64,000 nt of DNA from an uncultured Bacteroidales bacterium (GTDB lineage: Bacteria > Bacteroidota > Bacteroidia > Bacteroidales > UBA932): assembly GCA_944326355.1 (NCBI GenBank), contig CALVDO010000001.1, positions 1 through 64,000 of the forward strand. Reading direction: 5' to 3'. Both the position numbers and the translations under genes were made by a program. How positions within the stretch are numbered: the stretch's first letter is position 1; each line of letters starts with the position of its first letter. Shown here piece by piece: positions 37,705-46,900 of this stretch. Below the pieces are notes generated by a model, which was given only the letters and a program-made list of their open reading frames with translations, searched no databases and had not been told where the DNA came from.

Positions 37705-37754
37705 AAGAAGCCGTCAGGAACAAAGTGATTACTTTATCTAAGACTCTGCGATGA

Positions 37755-37892
37755 AGAGATGACAGCCTCATAAACATAGCCGTCAAGTGGTACAACAGAC
37801 ATGGGAATCCGGATGAAAAACTGAAAGCCTACAGATATTTTACAAATCATTATAACATCAATTGGGACACATTAAAATACCCTTTAAAAAAA
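37755..37892 (+). pseudogene. Remnant: TPR-like fragment fused to an RHS toxin tail (copy A)
   Basis: After a TGA at 37752-37754 a frame opens that reads DDSLINIAVKWYNRHG and then, from 37824, KAYRYFTNHYNINWDTLKYP. The first part resembles a helix pair from Bacteroidota TPR proteins (weak match by eye). The second is identical to the toxin tail found at 38996. Relative to that copy, the A run before the lipoprotein has eight A instead of seven, which removes the tail's stop codon and puts it in frame with the lipoprotein gene. No start codon is present, so this is debris from recombination. Confidence 0.55.
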
Positions 37893-38498
37893 ATGAAAGC
37901 AATCAAGAATTTCACGAACATATCTCTTGCGACAACAATAATGTTAATGACCTGCTGCGGATGCATGGATTTATTTGCCGAGTATGCGGTGCGCGTTCAA
38001 AACAATTCATCATCCGATGTCTTTTTTTCCTATCCTTCCCTTAGTATTATATACGACGATGGCTTTCGGTTTTACCCGGACACGACAATATATTACGAAG
38101 AATATCACCTCATACCAAGACAAGATTTTAGATATTTAGGCGTCGAAACAAAAAGTCTGGAAAATTGGTTCAGTTACTTCCCTAATGATACCATCTCCGT
38201 ATTCTTTCTCGACGTTGAAACAATAGAGACCATTCCCTGGGAGACTATCTGCAATGAATATCTGATACTTCAGAGATATGACCTCAGCATCGAAGACTTA
38301 AGGAAAATGAATGGCTACATCACATATCCGCCGACCGAAGAGATGCGCGGAATGCACATGTTCCCGCCTTTTGAGGAGGCAATCAGGACCAAACAAGAGT
38401 GAGCTATCATGAATACTACCATCAGACTCATCTTTGCGGCGGCTCTGCTTGCCGCCGCAGGACTTGCCGCAAACGCACAGATAAGCGTTCAGGCGGGA
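37824..38498 (+). repeat. Duplicated block, copy A (tail, lipoprotein gene, barrel 5' end)
   Basis: About 675 bp that are nearly identical to 38996-39666. Identity begins at aaagcctacag and ends at aggcggga. It covers a toxin tail remnant, a whole lipoprotein gene and the signal-peptide part of a beta-barrel gene. Divergence is concentrated in two short patches inside the lipoprotein gene. Confidence 0.85.
37893..38402 (+). CDS. Candidate immunity lipoprotein, copy A
   Basis: A 169-residue exported protein: signal segment MKAIKNFTNISLATTIMLM then a Cys cluster (TCCGC) that could be lipidated, although the lipobox is not canonical. The body starts with a short beta-rich domain (VQNNSSSDVFFSYP) and ends with a conserved tail (RYDLSIEDLRKMNGY ... 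YPPTEEMRGM). The same tail, diverged, occurs in the lipoprotein directly after the intact RHS toxin. Since each copy follows a toxin tail, an immunity role is inferred; the family has no established function. This copy is nearly identical to the one at 39064. Confidence 0.6.
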   Translation: MKAIKNFTNISLATTIMLMTCCGCMDLFAEYAVRVQNNSSSDVFFSYPSLSIIYDDGFRFYPDTTIYYEEYHLIPRQDFRYLGVETKSLENWFSYFPNDTISVFFLDVETIETIPWETICNEYLILQRYDLSIEDLRKMNGYITYPPTEEMRGMHMFPPFEEAIRTKQE

Positions 38499-38922
38499 AC
38501 ATCATTGCCATATCAGAAGATGACCCAACATGACCCTTCCGACCGCTATGCCAGAGGCGGAATCGGGGCCTATGCGGGAGTCGATTATGACATACATATC
38601 ATAAAGGGATGCCACATCACTCCGGGGCTTTACTACGGCTTCACTCAGGTCAGCCACAGCGAAGCCGAGAGCGGCATAGAGATGAAAGAGACTCAGACGG
38701 ACCACCTGATCTGCATCCCGGTTCACCTGAAGTACGCCTTCAACATTAAGCCGGACAAGTTCGGCCTGTATCTGTAGGTAGGTCCTGTCTTTTCATTAAG
38801 CGCCGCATCACGCCTGAAAGGCCGGGTAAACGGCTTCGAAGAAAACATCGATGTCTATATCGACAACCATACCGGAGCCATCAAAAACCTGGAGATCGCA
38901 AGCCTTCAGCTGAGCGACGAAG
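38409..38922 (+). pseudogene. Broken outer-membrane beta-barrel gene
   Basis: Begins 6 bp after the lipoprotein gene with an intact signal peptide (ending LAANAQ). It is very close to the intact barrel at 48997-49740, but a TAG at 38775-38777 replaces the Tyr codon after GLYL, and the sequence stops matching at 38922, about codon 172 of 247. Beyond that point a toxin tail begins. So the gene has both a nonsense change and a lost 3' end. Confidence 0.85.
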
Positions 38923-38923
38923 T

Positions 38924-39067
38924 AGTGCCGGCAAAGTAGGCAAAGTTCCAGGATATACACACAAAGACTTCTGGACAGAAATTCGTGCAAACATAAAAGC
39001 CTACAGATATTTTACAAATCATTATAACATCAATTGGGACACATTAAAATACCCTTTAAAAAAATGA
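38924..39067 (+). pseudogene. Orphan RHS toxin tail (copy B), stop overlapping the next start
   Basis: From 38924 a frame reads GKVPGYTHKDFWTEIRANIK and continues into AYRYFTNHYNINWDTLKYPLKK before a TGA at 39065-39067. The pattern THxD...E..AN matches the region after HEYGH in the intact RHS tip (THNDHHAEQDANIRS), so it is the C-terminal end of a related metallopeptidase tip, without the catalytic part. The TGA overlaps the ATG of the lipoprotein gene (ATGA), the arrangement expected of a coupled toxin-immunity pair. The tail has no start codon of its own and abuts the broken barrel. Confidence 0.7.
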
Positions 39068-39666
39068 AAGCAATCAAGAATTTCACGAACTTATCTCTCG
39101 CGGCAACAATAATGTTCATGACCTGCTGCGGATGCAGAGATTGGGGCGAGTATGTGCTGTGCGTTCAAAACAATTCATCATCCGATGTCTTTTTTTCCTA
39201 TCCTTCCCTTAGTATCATATACGACGATGGCTTTCGGTTTTACCCGGACACGACAATATATTACGAAGAATATCACCTCATACCAAAGCAGGGTATCAGA
39301 TATCCTGGCGTCGAATCAAATAGTCTGGAAAATTGGTTCAGTTATTTCCCTAATGATACCATCTCCGTATTCTTTTTCGACGTTGAAACAATAGAGACCA
39401 TTCCCTGGGAGACTATCTGCAATGAATATCTGATACTTCAGAGATATGACCTCAGCATCGAAGACTTAAGGAAAATGAATGGCTACATCACATATCCGCC
39501 GACCGAAGAGATGCGCGGAATGCACATGTTCCCGCCTTTTGAGGAGGCAATCAGGACCAAACAAGAGTGAGCTATCATGAATACTACCATCAGACTCATC
39601 TTTGCGGCGGCTCTGCTTGCCGCCGCAGGACTTGCCGCAAACGCACAGATAAGCGTTCAGGCGGGA
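38996..39666 (+). repeat. Duplicated block, copy B
   Basis: The partner of 37824-38498, about 671 bp long. It is one base shorter in the A run before the lipoprotein start and three bases shorter inside the lipoprotein gene. After 39666 the barrel gene follows a different sequence from copy A. Confidence 0.85.
39064..39570 (+). CDS. Candidate immunity lipoprotein, copy B
   Basis: A 168-residue paralogue of the protein at 37893, with differences mainly after the signal segment (CRDWGEYVLCVQ) and around residues 75-85. The ATG at 39064 is chosen over an upstream TTG at 39034 because it lines up with copy A and overlaps the TGA of the toxin tail. The predicted product is exported and possibly lipidated through the TCCGC cluster. 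An immunity role is inferred from position only. Confidence 0.6.
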   Translation: MKAIKNFTNLSLAATIMFMTCCGCRDWGEYVLCVQNNSSSDVFFSYPSLSIIYDDGFRFYPDTTIYYEEYHLIPKQGIRYPGVESNSLENWFSYFPNDTISVFFFDVETIETIPWETICNEYLILQRYDLSIEDLRKMNGYITYPPTEEMRGMHMFPPFEEAIRTKQE

Positions 39667-40320
39667 GTTTTAGCACCACATCAGAAGATGACACATCACG
39701 ACTCTTTCAAACGAACCGACAGATATGGGTACGGAGCTTATGTGGGAGCTGACTATGACATACATATCATAAAGGGATTCCTCATCACTCCGGGAATTTA
39801 TTATAACTACACTTTTAGCGAGTACATCAATAACGATCCTTACAATTTCATATATTTTGAGCAGATAGACCACCTGATCAAAATACCCGTTTATTTGAAA
39901 TACAACTTCAATATAAAACCCGGCAAGTTCGCCATATATCTGTATGCCGGGCCTGTCTTTTCAGTCGGTTTGGCGTCACAGCTCAACACACTCTGCAAAG
40001 CAATAATCGATGACGTTGCTGGCGATATAATTCACATTGATAACTATTCAGGCGCAATCAAAAAAATTCAATTGGCGAATTATGGCGATTACAGGACAAT
40101 GATTATAGATATGGTTCAAGCGAGCATCGACAGTAAGGGAATCACGCAGAGGTATCTCGACCTGCAGATTGACGGCGGCATCGGATTCAGATTCAAAGAC
40201 CACTGGGAACTCAGGTTCGGCTACTCCTTCGGAGTCTTCGACAGATTCAACAGAGCCTACGGAGACACCCACGACCTGCAGATGACCCAATACTATGTCG
40301 GATTCGGATACAGGTTCTGA
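39577..40320 (+). CDS. Outer membrane beta-barrel protein (small porin-like family)
   Basis: A 247-residue exported protein: signal peptide ending LAANAQ, then alternating strands typical of an eight-stranded barrel (VGADYDIHIIKGFLITPGIYYNY; YLKYNFNIKPGKFAIYLYAG), ending in the strand YYVGFGYRF with the C-terminal Phe of outer membrane proteins. Four more copies are in the window (one broken). It follows copy B of the lipoprotein by 6 bp. Function is unknown; the family is often named PorT-like or 'outer membrane beta-barrel protein' without a known role. Confidence 0.75.
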   Translation: MNTTIRLIFAAALLAAAGLAANAQISVQAGVLAPHQKMTHHDSFKRTDRYGYGAYVGADYDIHIIKGFLITPGIYYNYTFSEYINNDPYNFIYFEQIDHLIKIPVYLKYNFNIKPGKFAIYLYAGPVFSVGLASQLNTLCKAIIDDVAGDIIHIDNYSGAIKKIQLANYGDYRTMIIDMVQASIDSKGITQRYLDLQIDGGIGFRFKDHWELRFGYSFGVFDRFNRAYGDTHDLQMTQYYVGFGYRF

Positions 40321-40536
40321 GACAGAAAAAATGAAGTCGATAAAACAGATTGCACAGCTTTCTTCGAAAAAATGCACAGCATGGACTGACATTGAGTTTC
40401 ATCTTTTCATCATCCGGAAACGCGAACATATCACTCTAATAACCAAATAAATATAAAGTAAAACCACAATCATCCATCAATTCGGCATCAAGACAACAAA
40501 ACAGTCAAAAGCCTATCATTAAATATATTGCATAAT

Positions 40537-40563
40537 CTGAAAAATGAAACTTTAATTTTTCAG
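40537..40563. repeat. 9-bp perfect inverted repeat upstream of the RHS operon
   Basis: ctgaaaaat and atttttcag flank a 9-base spacer, about 50 bp before the start of the small lipoprotein gene. It could be an operator or a weak terminator read in either direction. The remainder of the 292-bp gap (40321-40612) shows no gene. Confidence 0.5.
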
Positions 40564-40580
40564 AAATCAGCCGTTGTGTA

Positions 40581-40588
40581 TACTTTTA
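40581..40588 (+). promoter_or_regulatory. Possible -7 box of the RHS operon
   Basis: TACTTTTA differs from TAnnTTTG at one position and lies 25 bp before the ATG at 40613. No clear -33 TTTG is seen. Directly downstream of the inverted repeat at 40537-40563. Confidence 0.35.
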
Positions 40589-40612
40589 TTCTGTAAAACA
40601 AACATTTTTTCT

Positions 40613-40897
40613 ATGAAACGACTCATTTTTATAACCCTATTATCTTTGTGCGTTTCGTCGGATCTATGCAGCGGCTGTTATGACAAGACTGAAAACAGAA
40701 AAAGAACTTCTGTCATTGTGACCGCAACCCGTAAGACTGACCCTATACAGAGAGGGGACTCCACATCACAGACTGCAGACAGCAAGGAAAAAGCGCAGCC
40801 GAAATCTGCCGCCAAAACCGTCATTTTCGAATATGATGAGGCGGGGAACCGTACTGTGAGGAAAGTCAAGACTCAGCAGGAAACGAAATCTAAATGA
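40613..40897 (+). CDS. Small exported protein with a single YD-repeat-like motif
   Basis: A 94-residue protein with a signal segment (RLIFITLLSLCVSS) and Cys residues (LCSGCYD) that may be lipidated. After a charged, low-complexity linker it ends in VIFEYDEAGNRTVRKV, which resembles one unit of the YD/RHS repeat (YDxxGNRxxR). The start at ATG 40613 matches the signal segment; the longer frame begins with 13 extra codons across the promoter. It lies 7 bp before the RHS gene, so the two should be co-expressed; it may assist folding or export of the RHS protein, but this is a guess. Confidence 0.65.
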   Translation: MKRLIFITLLSLCVSSDLCSGCYDKTENRKRTSVIVTATRKTDPIQRGDSTSQTADSKEKAQPKSAAKTVIFEYDEAGNRTVRKVKTQQETKSK

Positions 40898-40904
40898 GGA
40901 AACT

Positions 40905-43900
40905 ATGAACCGGCTAAGAATATTCTCCACGGCTCTGACTCTCACTTGCTGCCTTTTAGTATCATCGCTTCAGACTTACGGACAGGAAAGGGGCATAGAC
41001 AAGGTGACGGTCACTGAAGACGGTGACAGCATTGTCCTATACGAGCGTGATTTCTATGATTTCGGAACTCCTAATCCGGGGTCACCTGATATGCATGAAG
41101 TCATACCGGCAGACTCACCGTTTGCGACAGAGCAAGAAATTGACGCTCTAAGACTTGAGGCGTTCAACAGGGATCTGAAGAGGCTAAGGACAGCTGTGCC
41201 GCGCATGATGAAAATGTCGGTGCCGGAAGACATCGACGAAACCCATGCAGTGGGAAAGATTCCCATTCAGGAAGGTACCACGCCATCAGGTGCCAGAACA
41301 TACTCTATACCTATCACGGTCGCTCCGTCGATAGATCTGGCCCCTCAGATAGCCCTATATTATAACAGTCAGAGCGGTCAGGGCTTATTTGGCTTCGGCT
41401 GGAACATCAGCGGACTGTCTGCCATCACAATCGCCAACATGACCGAATACTATAACGGAAGTCCAAGACCGGCAAACTACAAGGACACTGACGCCGTATA
41501 CTCTTTAGACGGAATACAGCTTGTAAGTAACGCGACCCCATCTCTCCGCTACGAATTCCAGCTGGAAACGGCAAGAGGCCATGTAGCGGTAAAGAAACAT
41601 GTCAGCAACGGCAAAATTACGCACTTTACGGCCCTGTATCCTGACGGCACAAAAGCCACATTTGGTCAAGACGGATATACCGGGCCTCTGAGATACACTT
41701 ATCCGGTCACTGAAATTGAAGATATGCACGGGAACCGGATTGTCTTCAAGTATCTGCTGTATGAGACAGACGGCAACAACTATTACATCTCGTCAATAGA
41801 ATACGGATTTGACGACAGCGGCACACCTGCCGGTAAAATTCAGTTCAGCTACTCGCCGGACACATTCTATTACCCAAAGTATTTCGCCGGAATAGAAAGA
41901 CAGTTTAAGCGTGTGCTCAACTCAATATCCAGCTATAACGGCACCGAAGAAATATGTCGGTACACGCTGCACCACAATACGATCAACGATGATTTGATGC
42001 TCACGGGAATAGCATGCAAGAGTGACGGGAAACAGCTGAATCCGATCAGATTTTCATACGGAGAGGAATCGTCTCGAACACCAACCGGAAACGGCTCTGC
42101 AGACCTAATAAGAAAAGACCAGCTGTTCCTGTCATCGTATTTCAATACAAATGGCGATACTGACATAATGTACAGGAGCGGCAAATTCATCGAAGGTCCT
42201 GTAGGGGACGGAATGATAGCTCTTCCCCTCTTCAGTACATACCACATCATTGGCCACAAACAGAATTGGGCTTTAGGGAAGAAATACGATTTATACGGCA
42301 GCCGATATTCTCCTAACCAAAAGATACTCATAGCACCTACACTATCTTATTCCACTAATGTTCAAAGTATTACAGCCGGAGAAGGATTCCAGTACATCGA
42401 TGCGGTAGATACTGACGCAGACGGTTTGGACGAGATTGTGAAAGTGAATTTCGCCGGAATCAACGGGAACAACACCATACTGAACATAACCGTATACGAA
42501 TTCGATTCTTCAAGGATAATTACCCTGAAGTCAACTTTCAATGTAGAAGTACAAGGGGTCGTCAATAACGGCAACATAGCATATAGCCCGGCAGAGAGAA
42601 TCTATGCCTTCGGAGATTACAGAGGTGACGGGAAAGCCCTGCTGCTGACAACGCTTTATGACAGTGACTGGAACGAGAACGCCAGAACTTCATATAGTGC
42701 GCTTATTGACATAAATTCGCAAGTAAAACTGAGCGAGGAACATATCATCGGGCTGTCCCGTAAAGTCAATGACAGGTGCATGCTTTCGGTTGACATCGAT
42801 AATGACTGCAGAACAGAACTGTGCTGTGCGACATCATCCGGAATTGACATATACAATATTTCCGGACACAGGTTCACCAGAACAAGAACCGTAAGCGGGC
42901 TGACCAGTGCGATCTTTCCGCCATCAGACGACTCCAATAGAGACATATTCATAGCCGACATGAATGGTGACGGCTATCCGGATATCATACAAAGATCCGG
43001 CTCATCCTATGTCGCATACAGATATACTGGCAACCAGTTCGTTTCATTGAACATGCAACTGCAGGCTCCTGCGGAAGAAGACGAGCTGATGTTCTATGAC
43101 ATAAACAGGGACGGTCTGGCAGATCTGATACATAGAAGCGGCTCCTCGCTGTATTTCTTCCTGAACAAAAGAGGCCGGCTCAGCCTTACGGACAAGATCA
43201 CATCATCAGTATCCATGTCAGGAAAGGCGGGATTTCTGCCTTGTAATTCCATGAATTACAACCAGCTCACCAATTTTGTCGCAATAGACGGAGCGTATGT
43301 CTACACATACGACTTCTCTCAGAATAAAACTCGAGACAGGCTACTGACGACAGTCATCGACAGCCACGGCAAGACTACCGTCAATGATTATGAGGACATG
43401 TCCTCCGTTTATGTATACGAGGTCGACAGAGAAAGGGAATACGAAGCCGGATTCACGAGAAAAAGTATGCCTATATATCTTCTGCACAATACCAGAACAT
43501 ACACATCGTCCGACTTAAAGGCGGGGAATATGGTAACATATTTGTTCTACCGCTATTACGATGCTGTCATCAGTCTGCAGGGCCTCGGCTTCTGTGGTTT
43601 CGGGAAAGTGACGACGACAGATTACATGACAATCACAAACAAGGAGATTGTCCAATCTATCACCTATGACCCGACGACATTCGGTATCATCATCCGGACA
43701 GAACAGGCCCTCAGACAGGAGCAGGACTCCCCTTTCAGCCAAACGACCAATGAATACAGCAGGCTCAGTTATACTTATAAAAAGCTTAATCCAAGACTGA
43801 TTTCCTCCACTGAAAACAACTTTCTTACAGGAGTAACGACACATACATCATACGAATACTCAGACTACGACCTGCCGTCATCAATAACCGTCAACAAGAC

Positions 43901-46900
43901 GAGCAAACTGATGAAGTCTCCCGGGATACAGGAAGCCACGCAGTACACTTACTCGAATCATGTGTCCGGCTCGCTGTACCTTCTCGGTCAGGTCGCTTCC
44001 TGCACAAAGACCAGGACACGCCCCGGAGCGACACAATGGGCAGAACGGCAAACTTATGAATATGACCCTGAAACAAAGCTCCCGGTTAAGGAAATTCAAT
44101 ATGCAGGAAGTACGGCTGGAATCAAAATCCAGGAAACGGTATGGACATATGATGAAGCCGGGCATGTCACGTCACTCAAAACTGCCAAGCACAATTCCCG
44201 CAACTTCATAGGTGACTCTTACACCTATGACGACAACAGCCGATACCTCCTGAGCCACACAGATGCTCTCGGACGAACGGTGACATACGCCGACTACAAC
44301 AAATTCGGGAAACCGGGGAGAGTGACCGACCACAAAGGCAGAGTGACCGAAATATCATACGATGAATGGGGAAATGAAGCGTCTCGGACATACCCTGACG
44401 GCACAGTAGAAAAGACCATCCTTGACTGGGGCGGATTAGGCGCGTTCACTGTCACCAGACAGATAACCGGCAAGCCGACAGAGATCGTACACTACGATGC
44501 AGCTGACAGGAAACTCAGAACGGGAAGCATCCGCTTTGACGGATCATGGCTCTACACCGACTATGTCTACGACGAAAAGGGAAGGCTCGAAAAGGTGTCA
44601 ATGCCGTTCAAAGGTGAATCCGCAACTTTGTGGAACACCTATGAGTACGATGAATTCAACCGAAACGTCAAATTAACTGAAGCGTCAGGGAACGTGACCA
44701 CATGGAGCTACGACGAGCTTCAGGAGACCGAGACGCATAACGGCATAACGAAGACGCGGACAATAAACCCGGACGGCACTACGGCCTCAATCAAAGACGA
44801 TGGAGGAGAGGTAATATACGTATACAGATCAGATGGACAGCCGACGCGAATCGGAAGGAAAACAAAACTTTCAACAGGAATCAGGGACAGTTTAATTCAG
44901 GCTCATAAAAATGGCATAGGAGTCGGAATAGATCCTCCGATCATTATTGACACATCGGACATGAACCCATCCGACATAAAAGAGTACGCACCAGAAATCA
45001 TAGAACTGGGATATGACCATATAGGCCGGAGATGTTCAATTAAAGATCCGAGTGCCGGGCTGCAGACAGACACAGAACAATGGACAGCGGAAGGCACCTC
45101 ATCCATAACCCACAACAACCCGAACGGGACAATCATTACCAGACGGGACCAATTTGAACGGATAGTAAAAATCGAAAGGGTCGGTGAATACACGACATCT
45201 TACACCTACAACGATGACGGGCTGCTCATTAGCGAGTCGTCGACAAACGGCACGTCCAAGACTTTTGCCTATGATGCGTTTGACCGCCTGACTGCGGAGA
45301 CCGAGACCGTCCCTGACGGCAAATGGCTGAGGAAAGACTACACCTACACCGAAGGAAGCAGAATCTCCGCCATCAGGTACACCGCTCAGTCCGGCGAAAT
45401 CACGACCGAGGTCTACACCTACAACAACGGGCACGTCACATCCGTCAGCACCGTGGACGGATATACCGTCTGGGCCGTAACCGAGGAAAACAGCCTCGGG
45501 CTTACCTCTAAGGCGATGACGGGATCCGTTGAGCGCTCATACTCCTACTCCGGATCCGGGCAGATAACGGGTAGGTCGCTGGGAGACGTGCAGCGGTTCG
45601 CTTACTCGTTCTCCACCATGACTGGCAACCTCCTCTCCAGAACGGACCGGACAAGAAACCTGGTCGAGGCGTTCGGATACGACAGCCTGAACAGGCTTAC
45701 GGACAACAACGGAAAATCAATCTCTTACTCTGACAACGGCAACATCATGACTGTGGCGTCAGTCGGGGAGTTCAGCTATTCGGACTCCAACAGGCCGTAT
45801 CAGATAACAGGCGCAGACCTGACTGACGGGGCGGTCGTCCTGGACAGGGAGCAGTCCGTATCATACACCTGCTTCGCCCGGCCGTCAAGGCTCAATGAGG
45901 GTGGCAGAAGCGCTGCCTTCACTTACAACGGAAGCAACGAGAGGGTAAAGATGTATGTGGCCGACGGCGCTGCGCCTGTGCTCTCCAGATACTACATCGG
46001 AGGGCAATACGAGATCGACCTGACCGCCGGAAAGACCGTGGAGAGGCTGTACCTGAACGGCAACGCGTACTCCGCTCCTATGGTGCTGGTCAAGGACGGA
46101 ACTGCCGGATGGGTCCCTTACAACATAGGACGCGACTACCTCGGAAGCATCACCCACATCGCCACCGCGGACGGAATCCTCATTGCAGAGTACAGCTATG
46201 ACGCATGGGGAAGACTGCGAGACCCAGAGACTCACGAGATCTATCTTCCGGGACAGGAGCCGGCGCTCTTCCTCGGGCGTGGGTTCACGGGGCATGAGCA
46301 CCTGCCGTGGTTCGGCCTGATAAACATGAACGCACGCCTGTACGACCCAGTCATCGGACGCTTCCTCTCCCCTGACCCATATATACAGATGCCAGACTTC
46401 ACTCAGAATTTCAACAGGTATTCATATTGTCTCAATAATCCGCTTATTCTTTTAGATGAAACCGGAGAATTTTTTGTAATAGATTCATTTCTCGTAGGAT
46501 TATTCACCGGAGGATGGAAAAGAGCCGTGCAAATGGCAAAGAATGATATTAAAATATGGCAAGGCCTATTTATGTCTGATCCAAATAAATCTTTGGGAGA
46601 CAGAATCTGGGAAGTCACCTCAAGATTCCTTTGGCAACCGATACAAACTATTGCAGGTTTTTTGACAGCACATGCCTTCAACACATTCCGCATATCTGGT
46701 GGAGTTGAATCTGTTGGACATGTATATGGTGCAACAGTCGTCAGCACGGCAAATGATGGATGGGGTGCAGTTACACAAGGCAATTTCATTGTAGGTGACT
46801 CAAGTTTAAAAGCGGACCCGTCAAATGCTCTTTTCCAGCACGAATATGGGCATTACATACAGAGTCAGCAATTTGGCTATCTATACTACTGTAAATTCGG

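Noticed and set aside
37604..37795. Minus-strand 63-residue reading frame across the 24-bp repeats
   Set aside because: Its length comes only from the repeat unit being eight codons; no start context, domain or neighbour supports it.
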